This document shows, in pieces, positions 34,461-44,627 of a DNA stretch of 64,000 bases. Position 1 is the stretch's first letter; every line of letters begins with the position of its first letter. Source of the DNA: Ceratopteris richardii. Its lineage: Eukaryota > Streptophyta > Polypodiopsida > Polypodiales > Pteridaceae. Both the position numbers and the translations under genes were made by a program. The DNA lies in assembly GCA_020310875.1 (NCBI GenBank), contig CM035432.1:94964967-95028966 (forward strand), given 5' to 3'. The notes under the pieces were generated by a model. It had not been told where the DNA came from, searched no databases, and saw nothing but the letters and a program-made list of their open reading frames with translations.

Positions 34461-35567
34461 ATGAACAAAATGATTGAGGAACAATTTAGGAGATATGAAG
34501 AGCAAATTAAGGAAATAGAATTTAACACGAATGAATCTATAAAATCAAAGTTTGGTATTGTTATGACCCTAATGCAAACTATAAATGCAATATCAGATAC
34601 AATTCAATTAATGGGCATAAGTATTAAAGAACTAAAAAATAAAATGGATTCTGAGATTTCTAAATTGAGAAATAAGGTTGTCTTGTTGATAAAGCAAGTT
34701 AATGACCTACAAGTATTGAAGTGTGATAATGCGCATGAGGTAAAAGTCCAAGGCATATCTGCACACAAATAGTCATTAGGTCTTAGAAGACTCACGCCTA
34801 GAGTGATACCTAGGAAATCAAGTCGAGTTGAGAAGCGACCTATACGTTGCTTTTGGTGCGATCAGTATGGACATACGTTTTGGGATTGTCTGGCATATGA
34901 AAGTGCATACAAACATAAACTAGTGAGAGAACATGAAGGTAAAATTTGTAAGTTTCAAGATGAATCCCCTTTGCATTTGAATGTAGGAAAAGGTGGGATG
35001 CAAGAATATTTTGAAGAGACAAAAACTAGATCAAAATCAATTCAAAGGGTGTGGAAACCAAAAAGACTTGAGAACAATAAATCTGATGAACCAACAAGAA
35101 AGATATCCATTGAGAGTCAAGAGAAACCTGTTGAAGAAACCCAACGTAGAAAAATCAAGGTTGAAAAACAAAACATTGAGCAGATATTAAGAGAACAAAT
35201 GGAAATCGATAAAAGAGAATGTGATAGAGAAACTAAAGAGAAGTCAAAGAAAGACCAGGATATATATGTGTCATTTGATCCACAACTTTTGGCTAATGAA
35301 AATCTATTTGACCAAGAGAAAGTTGTGAAATTACAGTCCAAATTAAATCTTGATAAAGAGATTGAACAAGAAAAGAGCGAAGAAGAAATTCAAAAAGATA
35401 GAAAATCTGATAAACAAGTTAATAAAGCCGAAAAAGAGTTGCTTGATGATATTATCAAGCAAATCGAGGGGAGTGTAAAGACAACTTCAAAGACTTCTAA
35501 GAGTTTGAAGAAGAATAGGAGAAGTAGAAATCTAACTTTTGAAGACATATTTGCAAATGTTGAGTGA
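34461..35567 (+). pseudogene. Gyp2: Gag with CCHC knuckle
   Basis: Two frames in register (34461-34772 and 34803-35567) separated by a TAG at 34770. The first is a heptad-rich coiled coil (IKELKNKMDSEISKLRNKV). The second starts with CFWCDQYGHTFWDC, a C-x2-C-x4-H-x4-C knuckle, followed by the GKIC...NVGKGGMQEY pattern also seen in Gyp4 gag (GKGGMKKHYEN, about 48690). The C-terminal 170 residues are Lys/Glu-rich. Compared with Gyp4, the N-terminal gag domain is missing or replaced. Confidence 0.8.
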
Positions 35568-35735
35568 TGATTGAAGAAGAATCATAATAAAAGTGTATGA
35601 GAATGATCAAGAGTTAATGATTGATGATTGATAGTGATGATTGATGAAAGATTAATGATTGATGGTTTTTGATGATTAATGATAATGAATGATGAAGCTG
35701 ATGATGATGATGATATAGAGAGAGATACACATATG
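35568..35735 (+). repeat. Gyp2: TGATGATTGA-rich deletion scar
   Basis: A run of imperfect TGATGATTGA/ATTGATGA units (35567-35715) stands where protease, RT and RNase H should be. Gag ends on its left. The sequence resumes on its right at the segment between RNase H and integrase. The reading frame on both sides is the same. Confidence 0.75.
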
Positions 35736-37133
35736 ATGAGGTATGATCCATTGGTATATGTTTATGAGCAGTTCCATGAGAGTGAGTATGATGGCGAGTG
35801 GAGAGATGTAGGAAGATATCTGAGTGCTCTGAAGCCTTCCCCAGGCTGGACCACAAATAAGTATAGATCCATCAGGAAAAAGTCTTACAACTTTTTCTTG
35901 AAGGACAGGCTTATTTGGAGACACACTAAGGGCAAGGTAAAGAGTCCACAGAGGGTACTGAGTCCTAAGAGTCTTTAGAGCAAGGTGGTGAGAGAGTTGC
36001 ATGAGACCTTATGGGTAGGTCACAAAGGATTCTATGCTACATATGAGAAGATAAGGGAAGCCTACTGGTGGCCAAGGATTTATGTGAGTGTGAGAGGTTT
36101 TGTAGACACTTGTGCTACATGCCAGATGGATTCATCAGTTAGGCACACAGACCCATTACATCCAACTTACCCTCCTTGTATCCATTACAAGTGGGTGATC
36201 GACCTTGTAACCATGCCCAAAGGGATAGATAAGATGAGATACATTGTACTTGCCAGAGAGGACTTGACCAATCATGTGGAAGGTCCAGCTCTTCGTATGA
36301 AGACTACTTATAATGTATGCAAATTCCTTTTAGAAGAAGTGATCTCGAGATTCGGATACGTTGCGAAAGTGGTTGCGGACAGGGGAGAGTTGGATGCGAG
36401 AGGCGCAAAAGAATGCTTTGATCGTCATGGAATTCGATTGTCTCTCACCACTGCCTATAACCCAGAGGCAAATGGAAAGATCGAGAGAGGTCACCCTTCC
36501 ATTGTGAAGGTGATCTCTAAGGCTTGTAGCGATGACATCAAGCAGTGACCTAGGTTTCTTCCATTCGCATTATGGGCTGATAGGATGACTTACACTCGGT
36601 CCACAGGTTTCATGCCTGCTGAATTGATGTATTGTCAGAAGCCAGTCTTTCCCATCCAGACTCAGATAGTGACATGGTTGACGCTCCCATGGAATGATGG
36701 TATGACAAGAGAGGAACTTTTATCATTGAGATTAAAGTAGTTAGAGCAAGGAAATGAGGAATTGAAAGAAGCAGTCCAAAATTTAAAGGAGTCAAGGTTA
36801 AAGAATAAGATCTTTTTTGACAAAACCCATCAACTCAGACCACATAGGATTGAGGTAGATGATTGGGTGTTGGTGTACGATAGTACATTCGATACTCAAT
36901 ACGATGCTAGAAAGAAATTGACCAAACAATGGTTTGGACCATATGTGGTGACGTCTGTGTTTGAAAATGGAACGTATGCACTTCGCGACTTAGACAGTAC
37001 TCCTTTGAGATCTTTGATTGCAGAAAAGAGGATAAAATTATTCAAGAAAAGAAATGAAGCGCATTATGAGATTGAGCAGGAACTTCTAGAGGATGCTGAT
37101 GGCAGTGAGGATGATGCTGATGAAGAACAATAG
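35736..37133 (+). pseudogene. Gyp2: integrase
   Basis: Three frames in register (35679-35978, 35985-36548, 36762-37133), broken by a TAG at 35976, a TGA at 36546 and a TAG at 36738. Zinc region HETLWVGHKGF to CATCQ. Core VIDLVTMPKGIDKMRY, ADRGELDARGAKECFDRHG, then YNPEANGKIERGHP with the catalytic Glu. The C-terminal domain contains FFDKTHQLRPHRIEV and KQWFGPYVV (a GPY-type motif) and ends in an acidic tail. About 70-75% identical to Gyp4 by eye. RT and RNase H are wholly absent. Confidence 0.88.
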
Positions 37134-37928
37134 ATCAAGAGATTGAAGAAAAATTGGATCAATCAATGAAGAAGATGAGGCAAAATGACCAGGTGAAATG
37201 TTTCCAACTTGAAATTTGTTCTCTTTTTGATAGAGCATATACATTGCATTTGTGTGTGTGATAAAGATATGTAGGAATTTATGAAAATCATGTAAAATGA
37301 AGATAGCAAATATCTGTTATGGGTTTGCATGAAGCATGAGCGACTAGGAATGATATAAATGGAATCAGTTAGCAGACTAGAGATTTTGAGAGTGACAGCT
37401 TGGGGATGTGATGGCATGCTTAGACCGAGTGCATGTATATGCTGATTGATTTGAACACTTAGTGAGTGGGAAACTTTGGATCCTAGTATTTATTTCTTGT
37501 GAGATCTTACCTCCATATGGATCATGATTCATAGAAAAACATTCATACTTAAGCCAGCTTATATATGAGTCGCACCCTATTTCGACATAGACCGATTTGT
37601 GAAAATGAAAGATAAAAAGAAAAATGCTGAGCTGAGATGAAATGGAAAATAAAGAAAGAGAAAAAGAAAATGAAAAGGAAAAAGGAACAGAAAGAGATCT
37701 AATGGAGAGTTGGACAAATAGGAGATAAATAGTGGGAATCGAGATATATTCTACAAGCAGAGTTAGTAGAAACATAAGTATATGCTAGTACTTAGAATGA
37801 GCAGTTGGATCTGAACCAGTTGAACAAACAGAAGATCTAGAAAGCCAACGGTCTATTCATGTGATTACAAAAAGAACCCTAATACACTTTTGTTGAATCT
37901 TACAGGTTGGCCCATCGGGACGATGTGC
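37134..37928 (+). other. Gyp2: region between integrase end and 3' LTR
   Basis: About 0.8 kb with no gene recognised. It is alignable in pieces with Gyp5 (61760-62700), for example the stretch around GTGCATGTATATGCT (37429) and the segment around AGTATATGCTAGT (37775). It is therefore a conserved, presumably non-coding, part of the element. Confidence 0.7.
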
Positions 37929-37946
37929 AGGTTTAGTGGGGGCGAA
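37929..37946 (+). other. Gyp2: polypurine-tract equivalent
   Basis: AGGTTTAGTGGGGGCGAA, followed by the TGTCAGG start of the LTR. Clearest version of the shared 18-base element. Confidence 0.8.
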
Positions 37947-38535
37947 TGTCAGGATGAAATCCTGCAGGAAGTGTGCATTGTTTTTTTTCAAAGTTGATTG
38001 GTTTTATGAGTTTTGTGTGATGTTTTGACTGAAAAAGTGATATATTCTTTGAATAATTTGGTTGATTTGATTGATTGTGCGATGTGAAACCATGTTAGAG
38101 ATGTACATAGGACCTGTGTGTGTAAACAAATTACGTTTGACCCTTGAAACTAACTGAAAATACGGTTTTATCCTAGCAAAACCGAACTTGATCCCTTGGA
38201 AATCCTTGGAGTTTAGGTCCAAACTGTAAATAAACCCTTGGATTAATGTGTTTGAGTTAATTGTGAGCAAACCCCTAATTTATCCGACCAAAATCCCTAG
38301 CTTAGACCCTTGAAATTGACGTTTATCCTAGGTCAAACCCTTAAAATTAAATAATGTATATACAGTGTGAAACCAAAACATTAATTAAAAAAAAAGAGAA
38401 AAATCAAAAATAGAAAAAAGACGTGATTTTCCAAAATTAGCAAATGAATATGCAAGGTGGTCTTGAATTAGAAAGTTGAGTAAGGAGGTTAGAAACTTCT
38501 AGAGAATAGTCCCAAGGAGAGAAGGCAGGGAAGCC

Positions 38536-38544
38536 TATAAATAG
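38536..38544 (+). promoter_or_regulatory. Gyp2: LTR TATA box
   Basis: TATAAATAG in a GC-richer setting (CCTATAAATAGAGGGCC), the best promoter-like element in this LTR. About 30 bases downstream begins GTGGATCTTCTTTATGCATC, a motif repeated in the tandem array at 39531-40060. Confidence 0.6.
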
Positions 38545-38859
38545 AGGGCCAAGCCTCATTTGTTTTTCCTTGTGGATCTTCTTTATGCATCTACTCTCCA
38601 CGTATGGTTTCTTACCCTCCTCTTATTCATTTTTTCTTATTCAAGTTCATTAGCCTGCATGATGTTAGGAGAGAGAGGAGAGACGACAGACTGATGTCTG
38701 CATGCTGTAGAAGATCGTCGGACTCGCAAGATTCTCATGGAGGAGAGAGAGTTGGTCCAAAGGCGCTGTCGTTGCAGCGGTCGCGGATGTCGTCAAAGAA
38801 GGACTCAGACAAGTCATGGGGAGAGAGATTGGTCTGGTCAGCGCCGTCAGAGGCAGACT

Positions 38860-38862
<3 letters not shown>

Positions 38863-38951
<89 letters not shown>
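38863..38951 (+). repeat. (AG)n microsatellite
   Basis: About 89 uninterrupted bases of alternating AG, inside the Gyp2 LTR and downstream of its TATA box. It generates artificial Arg-Glu frames that are not genes. Confidence 0.95.
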
Positions 38952-38955
<4 letters not shown>

Positions 38956-39009
38956 AGCAGAGGCGGCCGCTAAAGTACGCTAGAGAGAGAGAGAATATCG
39001 GTTGTTAGC

Positions 39010-39295
39010 CGACAAAGAGAAAAGAAAGAAATAAAAGAAAAAATAAGAAAAATAAAAGAGAATAAAGAATGAAAGAAATGAGAAGATAAAGAAAGAAAGA
39101 AAAGAACGAGAAATAAAAGGAAAAAATGAAAAATGATAAATAAAAAGAAAAGAAAGAAGAAAAAGAAAAAAAGAAAGGAAGGGCTAAAAGAAAGAAAAGA
39201 GAAAAGAAAAGAAAAGAAAGAGAACAAGAGAAGTAGGAGGGAAGACATGGAAGGTAGAATGAAAAGGAAGAAAAGAGAACGAGAAAAATAGAAAT
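39010..39295 (+). repeat. Purine-only tract (about 280 bp)
   Basis: Almost entirely A and G with irregular AAAGAAA/GAGAA units and only scattered T or C. Long homopurine tracts can form triplex DNA. The reverse frames are Phe/Leu/Ser-rich artefacts. Confidence 0.85.
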
Positions 39296-39530
39296 TGCTT
39301 TTGGAGTGCACCTAAATTTGAATCTCAATGCCTAAGAACTTCTTTTGAATGGGTAATTGAAATTGCTTGTCATATATACATAAAAGTTGATTGTATTTTT
39401 CATGTAAAGATGTCTAAGGGAAATGATATATTCTACCGCTTTCATGGAGAACTTGTTTTTTATACATGCACTGTTTGAATATGCTAAGTGATTTTTTTTT
39501 GGAACTGATCTAATGATGTTTGACCCCACC

Positions 39531-40060
39531 CCGTGGATCTTGCTTGTGGAACTTCTTCCCAGATTGATGATTTTCAGAAGTTTATATGAAGTGAAGAATT
39601 GAAGATTGAAGCCTGAAGTAAAGAGTACCCCGTGGATCTTGCTTGTGGAACTTCTTCCCAGATTGATGATTTGAGAGGTTTATATGAAGTGAAGAATTGA
39701 AGATTGAAGCCTGAAGTAAAGAGTACCCCCGTGGGTCTTGCTTATGGATCTTCCTACCAGGTTACGGTTGATGATATTGGAGGATTATATGAAGTAAAGA
39801 ATTGTTGATTGAAGACCGAAGCAAAGAGTACAAACCTCGTGGATCTTCTTGGTGCATCTACTCTCTAGGTCTAGGTTGGGCTGATTTATGATTTTGGAGA
39901 TTATATGAAGTGAAGAGAAAAGTTACTGAAGATCCGAAGTACAGAATACACCTCGTGGATCTTCTTGGTGCATCTACTCTCCAGGTCTAGGTTGGGCTGG
40001 TTGATGATATTGGAGGATTATATGAAGTAAAGAATTGTTGACTAATGCCTGAAGTGACCA
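39531..40060 (+). repeat. Five tandem repeats, period 99-116
   Basis: Units start with CGTGGATCTT at about 39532, 39631, 39730 (CGTGGGTCTT), 39838 and 39954. Each includes TATATGAAGT(G/A)AAGA and ends near AAGTAAAGAGTAC or a variant. Units 1-2 are near-identical and units 4-5 share TCTTCTTGGTGCATCTACTC. A sixth, isolated copy of the start motif is at 38574. Located at the end of the Gyp2 LTR. Confidence 0.9.
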
Positions 40061-40219
40061 TTTTTTGAACCTGAGGGTGCTTGAAAGGCTCCTCCTCATT
40101 CACTGATCCCAACATTATAAATCCATAAGGTATGTCTGCTATAAGATGGAAGAAATGCTTTCTAGGCACAATAGTACAAATATTATTTACATCACTACAG
40201 AATAGATTGTAATATACAG
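40061..40219 (-). other. Unassigned segment with an open minus-strand frame
   Basis: The minus-strand frame 40169-39987 begins MPRKHFFHLIADIPYGF and continues with LGSVNEEEPFKHPQV. It reads like real protein sequence for about 35 codons before entering the LTR repeats. I do not recognise it. It could be a captured gene fragment or chance. Confidence 0.3.
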
Positions 40220-40483
40220 GTCTGAGTATGGACTGAAAGACAACTCATGCGATGCGTAAGTTAAAGAATTTATTGCAAGAAGCTCTCATTCTTAAGCATG
40301 TAGATTATTTAGGGAATAAGCCTATCATATTGACTGTTGATACTAGCCCTATTGGGATAGGTTGGGTCATAAGTGAGGAAGATAGTGACAGAAATAGATA
40401 TGCGACTAGATTTAAGGAAATTTTACATGAAACTCAAGGTAAGTATCCTCAAATTAAAAGGGAACTATGGGGTATGGTAACGG
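40220..40483 (+). pseudogene. Gyp3, left piece: RNase H fragment
   Basis: Matches Gyp4 RNase H, with PIILTVDTSPIGIGWVIS and KYPQIKRELWGMV, with one frameshift near 40250. It stops at GGTAACGG, where Gyp4 is inserted, and resumes at 52501. Upstream parts of Gyp3 are absent. Confidence 0.88.
40479..40483. repeat. Gyp4: target-site duplication, left
   Basis: AACGG before the LTR. The right flank is ACGGC (52501-52505), so four bases (ACGG) are certain and the fifth is ambiguous with the LTR end. Confidence 0.75.
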
Positions 40484-42627
40484 TGTGGAGCTGATTGCAA
40501 TCCGGGTGGATCGGGTCCGGTCGTGGCACACACAGGGTGTATGAAGCTAATGAATGTTGGATGGTTTAAGGACATGAAAGTGAAATTAATGTTGAGTATG
40601 GAGAGGAGAGAGATGTTGAAATGATTATGGGAATGGGAAAGTAGGAGTGCAATTTAGATTTATGAACATGAATGATAAGAATGAAAGAGAACCATACACA
40701 CGAATCAAATTTGGAAGGAAGAATGGTCCATTGAAGGAGCTTCTTAAACACTTCCTAATTCTAATTCATATGCATAGTCTTCTTTGGATGATATGTATGC
40801 ATGACGTGAATAGATGGAATCCTTACACATAAACCAGTTTCGAAAGGAAGAATGGTCCAATATTGGAGCTTCTTATACACTTTCAAAAACTAATCAATAT
40901 GTATGGGTATGTATGGATTATATGCATGCAAGTGAATTATGATAATAGAGTTTACTCACAAGCTCAAAGAAACATCCTCATTGGTTCAACGCAATACTGC
41001 GGAGCCTTCTCACACATAGACGAAATAGAAGACATGTAAAAATACTTAAGAGACTGAGAGAGGAGACAAGAGACAAGTGACAAGTGACATGAATTAAAAG
41101 GATTTGAATTAAGATACATGTATAAGATCGTCGTGGTACGTCAAGCTAGGCAGTCTACTGATCAAAGGTGGTTCCGACCCTCAAACCATGACAGTTCAAC
41201 CGAATGTCACATGTAAGAAGGTGAGTTCCACTCCAGTGACCCTATGTCTGTCTAGGCTCGTAACGTCTAACTAAAGAAGTCTAAGACTCATTAAAATCAG
41301 CTCTAACTCACTCACACGCTCCACCGAGGGTGAGTCAAGATAGAGATGCTGGTTTCAAGAGCCTATCCTAGATTGGAATTCTAACTTAAATTTGAAACTA
41401 GGTTCTATACTCATACTAGCTCACCTTGGATCCTCACTCGCTCAACCGAGGGTGATCGTCTCAAGGAAACCGTAAGCTAGCATGAGCCCTATGGATGCCT
41501 AACAATGATGCTCTAGGAGTTTGGAGGGGGGTTTATATAGTTTTTTGAATGAATTTGGGCCCTTGGATCTAGAGAAATCAACTCTCAAATCTAGGATCAC
41601 TACTTTCGATTACAACCATTTGATTAATCAAATCAATGGCTTGGAATTGTTCTTTCTATCAAATCTAGTGTAAAGGAGTGATATTTAGGCGCCCTCATTC
41701 TCCACCATTGGATCTGGGGATGATCTGGACCGTTGGATCAGTGCTGACATCAATTCGGATAAGATAAGCCACTATTTTTGGAGAAATGCTGCATTATTGA
41801 TCTTTGATTGTAAAAAAGGTCTTCTTTTATGGAAAAAAATCGTGGATCCTCCTTCCTTTATGCTTTAGTGCATCTCCACCCTTGAATATGAGCTCATCTT
41901 GACCGTACAACATGGTTCAATCATATTTTGACATGTGGCAGACATTCAAGCCTTCAATTTTCTTATTCTAGAAAACTGTGGTGACCTTGAAAACTGGACT
42001 TTGTGCTCTTGGACCCTCCAAAAAGTTTTTGATGAAGATGAAACATTGTAGGACTATGTTTCCAAAGATCTCCTTCAGGAATATGCAAAAAAAACTCCCA
42101 TCTGAATCTAACTTGTACAAGTTTGACTACATTTGGAAGCTTGCAAGGTGGCATTAAGGTGTCTAGGAAGCTCGGATAGCCTTGAAACTTTATACAAATA
42201 TGTAGCCACATATGGTCTTTATACATGCCAAACCATATGGCTAACATAAATTTCTATACAAGAATTTGTAGGGTCAAACTAGAAAAATTACATTTTTACA
42301 AAATGAACATAGCATATCAATGTGCTACAAAATCCATTTTCTGCTGAAATTTGGGCTATAGACTGCCTTTGACAGTCTTTACAAGTATATGGATTTTCAT
42401 CTAATTTGGTGTCAATGAAATTTTTGCCCTAATTTCCCAACTTTGACCAGCTTTGACCAGCTTTGACGGCTACCATGGACTTTCTTGATTTCTTTGAAAC
42501 TTTGTATGTGAGCTTCCTTTGACATCCTTGATGCATCTTGGACTTCTCGGGGAATTCCGGCTACCTTCATCAAATATGTTTTTTGTAGGCCTTCACAAGT
42601 GAGAGAGGAGAGAAAATCTCGACGACA
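40484..42627 (-). repeat. Gyp4: 3' LTR (2,144 bp)
   Basis: On the minus strand it starts TGTCGTCGAG and ends AGCTCCACA. About 30 differences from 50356-52500 (about 1.4%). Minus-strand TATA region CTATATAAAC at 41531-41540. Confidence 0.92.
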
Positions 42628-42645
42628 TTCGCCCACACTAAACCT
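42628..42645 (-). other. Gyp4: polypurine-tract equivalent
   Basis: Minus-strand AGGTTTAGTGTGGGCGAA directly before the TGTCGTCG start of the 3' LTR. Confidence 0.8.
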
Positions 42646-43820
42646 GCGATTCCTCCGGAAGCGCCACTCTAGCATCTGTGAAAAACAAAATGTTCCAGGC
42701 ATCAAATTCTTTTATAGGCAACATAAGAAACATGGAAGGAAAATTGATTATATGCATGAATCAGTAGGTAACGTGACATGAAGCAAAATTTGCATGAAAG
42801 AAAGAATTGAAACAGGCAACATGAATATGCATGAACAAATAGGCAACATATATGCAAGTGAACAAGCAACATTGGCAACAAGAAAGAAAAAAAAGAAGCA
42901 TCAATATGAAGTGGAAGTGGATGTATTGAGTCGTTTTAAGCATCAGTTCCTCTCATCTTGAAGAAAATTTTGTACCTTTTTCATAAAGCAATCTACCTTA
43001 AATATGATTATAAACAAAGATTTAGGATTTTCAAGAGACATCTTTCATCTTTAGCTTATTTTAGATCAACTCCTTTCCTACATAAATATGAATATGCTCT
43101 TTCTCTAATAACATGCAAGGAAATCTAACTAAACTCCACTAATGCATAAATCTGCTTATATAGCCCGTGATTTATTCTACTATGCCTCTTTATCCTCCTT
43201 TGGCTTGCTTTTTTTTTTTTTTTTTCCGATGATGATGATGATTCGGCAACTTTATGGTTACGATCACTTTTTTGGGGTGGAAGAAAGTGTAAACTTCTTG
43301 GTAACATGCTTTTTTTTTTTTTTTGACGAGGAAAAATTAAACCCCGATACAAGGTAGAACCATTTTTGATGACGGAGAACAGTCATTTAAACTCCGATAC
43401 AAGTGTTGTGAGATAGACTAAGGATGTAGAAACATGCAATAGTAGGAGCTAGGATTTCAACAATTATGCTTTCGATACAGGATACATATGCATGTTTATA
43501 TATGAAAGCCATGTCACCAAAATAAACCTCCAAATCTACATGCCCTATCTTTCCACAATCCTAGATTATAACCAATTTCTTAGTAGATAAGTTACTACTT
43601 AAGATACAATTTTACACAAGTAGAGAAATCATCATTTGCCTTTTTTGACTCAAGTGATGTGGATATGCAATGTGATGCAAAGACTGAAAAAAACATGCAT
43701 GAAACGAGCATGGAAAAAAAAAATAGAATGAACTTGAAAAAAAACAAAGCAACATGAACTTGAAAAATTAATGATGTTTTTTTTTTTTTTTTTTTTTTTT
43801 TATAACATGGATACTCCTGT
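42646..43820 (-). other. Gyp4: region between integrase end and 3' LTR
   Basis: About 1.2 kb with several A/T homopolymers (for example T-run 43777-43801 and others near 43211 and 43311). It is alignable with 9044-10247 of Gyp1. Its small frames are conserved only as diverged DNA. No gene called. Confidence 0.7.
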
Positions 43821-44612
43821 TTATGAATCGGCCTCATTGTTGTCATCTTCTCCAATGTCCTCATCCAAAATGTACTCATCATTATCACGCTTCTTGAATA
43901 ACTTTATCCTTTTACCTGCAATCAAAGTTTTTAGTGCAACACCATTTAATTCACAAAGAGCATACGTACCATTGTTGTTGACTTTTGATACAATGTATGG
44001 CCCAAACCACCGTTGAGTGAGCTTTTTGCGTGCATCATATTGAGAGTCAAATGTACTATCATAAATGAGCACCCAATCTCCTACTTCAATTGGCTTAGGG
44101 CGCAATCGATGAGTTTTATCAAAATAATGCTTGTTCTTCATTCTAGATTCTCTTAATTTTTCAACAGCATCATCAAGTCTTAATTTACCTTGTTCTAACT
44201 GTTTAATACGCAAACTCAAAAAATCATTAGTAGACATGTTTTCAGACCAAGGCAAATTTGACCATGCAGAAATATGAGACTGAATTGGAAACAATGGTTT
44301 TTGACAATACATGAGTTCAGCAGGCATATATCCAGTAGTACGTGTGCATGTCATTCTATCTGCCCAAAGTGCAAAAGGTAAGAATTTAGGCCATTGTTTG
44401 ATGTCACCATTACATGCTTTAGATATGGCTTTCACAATAGGTGGATGCCCTCTCTCTATTTTACCATTGGCCTCTGGGTTATATGCAGTAGTGAGAGACA
44501 AATGAATACCGTGACGCTCAAAGAACTCTTTAGCTTCTCTCGCATTTAACTCTCCACGATCAGCAACTACTTTCTCTATGTACCCAAAGCGACTTATGAC
44601 ATCTTCAAGCAA
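43821..44612 (-). pseudogene. Gyp4: integrase core end and C-terminal domain
   Basis: 263 codons in the same frame as the upstream RT ORF, separated by one TAA at 44628-44630. It contains ADRGELNAREAKEFFERHG (second catalytic Asp), then YNPEANGKIERGHPP (catalytic Glu, about 34 residues later), ALWADRMTCTRTTGYMPAEL, YFDKTHRLRPKPIEVGDWV and RWFGPYIVS. It ends acidic. The wording of these blocks is that of fungal Ty3 integrases rather than of plant Athila, Tat or chromodomain types. Confidence 0.9.
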
Positions 44613-44627
44613 GAATTTGCAAACATT

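Larger units (their letters stand above)
37947..40060 (+). repeat. Gyp2: 3' LTR (about 2.1 kb, right end inferred)
   Basis: The left end is fixed by the polypurine-tract equivalent. The right end is placed after GAAGTGACCA because a 2.11-kb length fits Gyp1 and Gyp4 and a tandem array stops there. It contains the promoter (38536), a long GA array, a purine-only tract and five tandem repeats. No second copy exists in the window to confirm it. Confidence 0.55.

Noticed and set aside
38604..38973. Arg/Glu-rich open frames
   Set aside because: They are produced by the (AG)n array inside the Gyp2 LTR.
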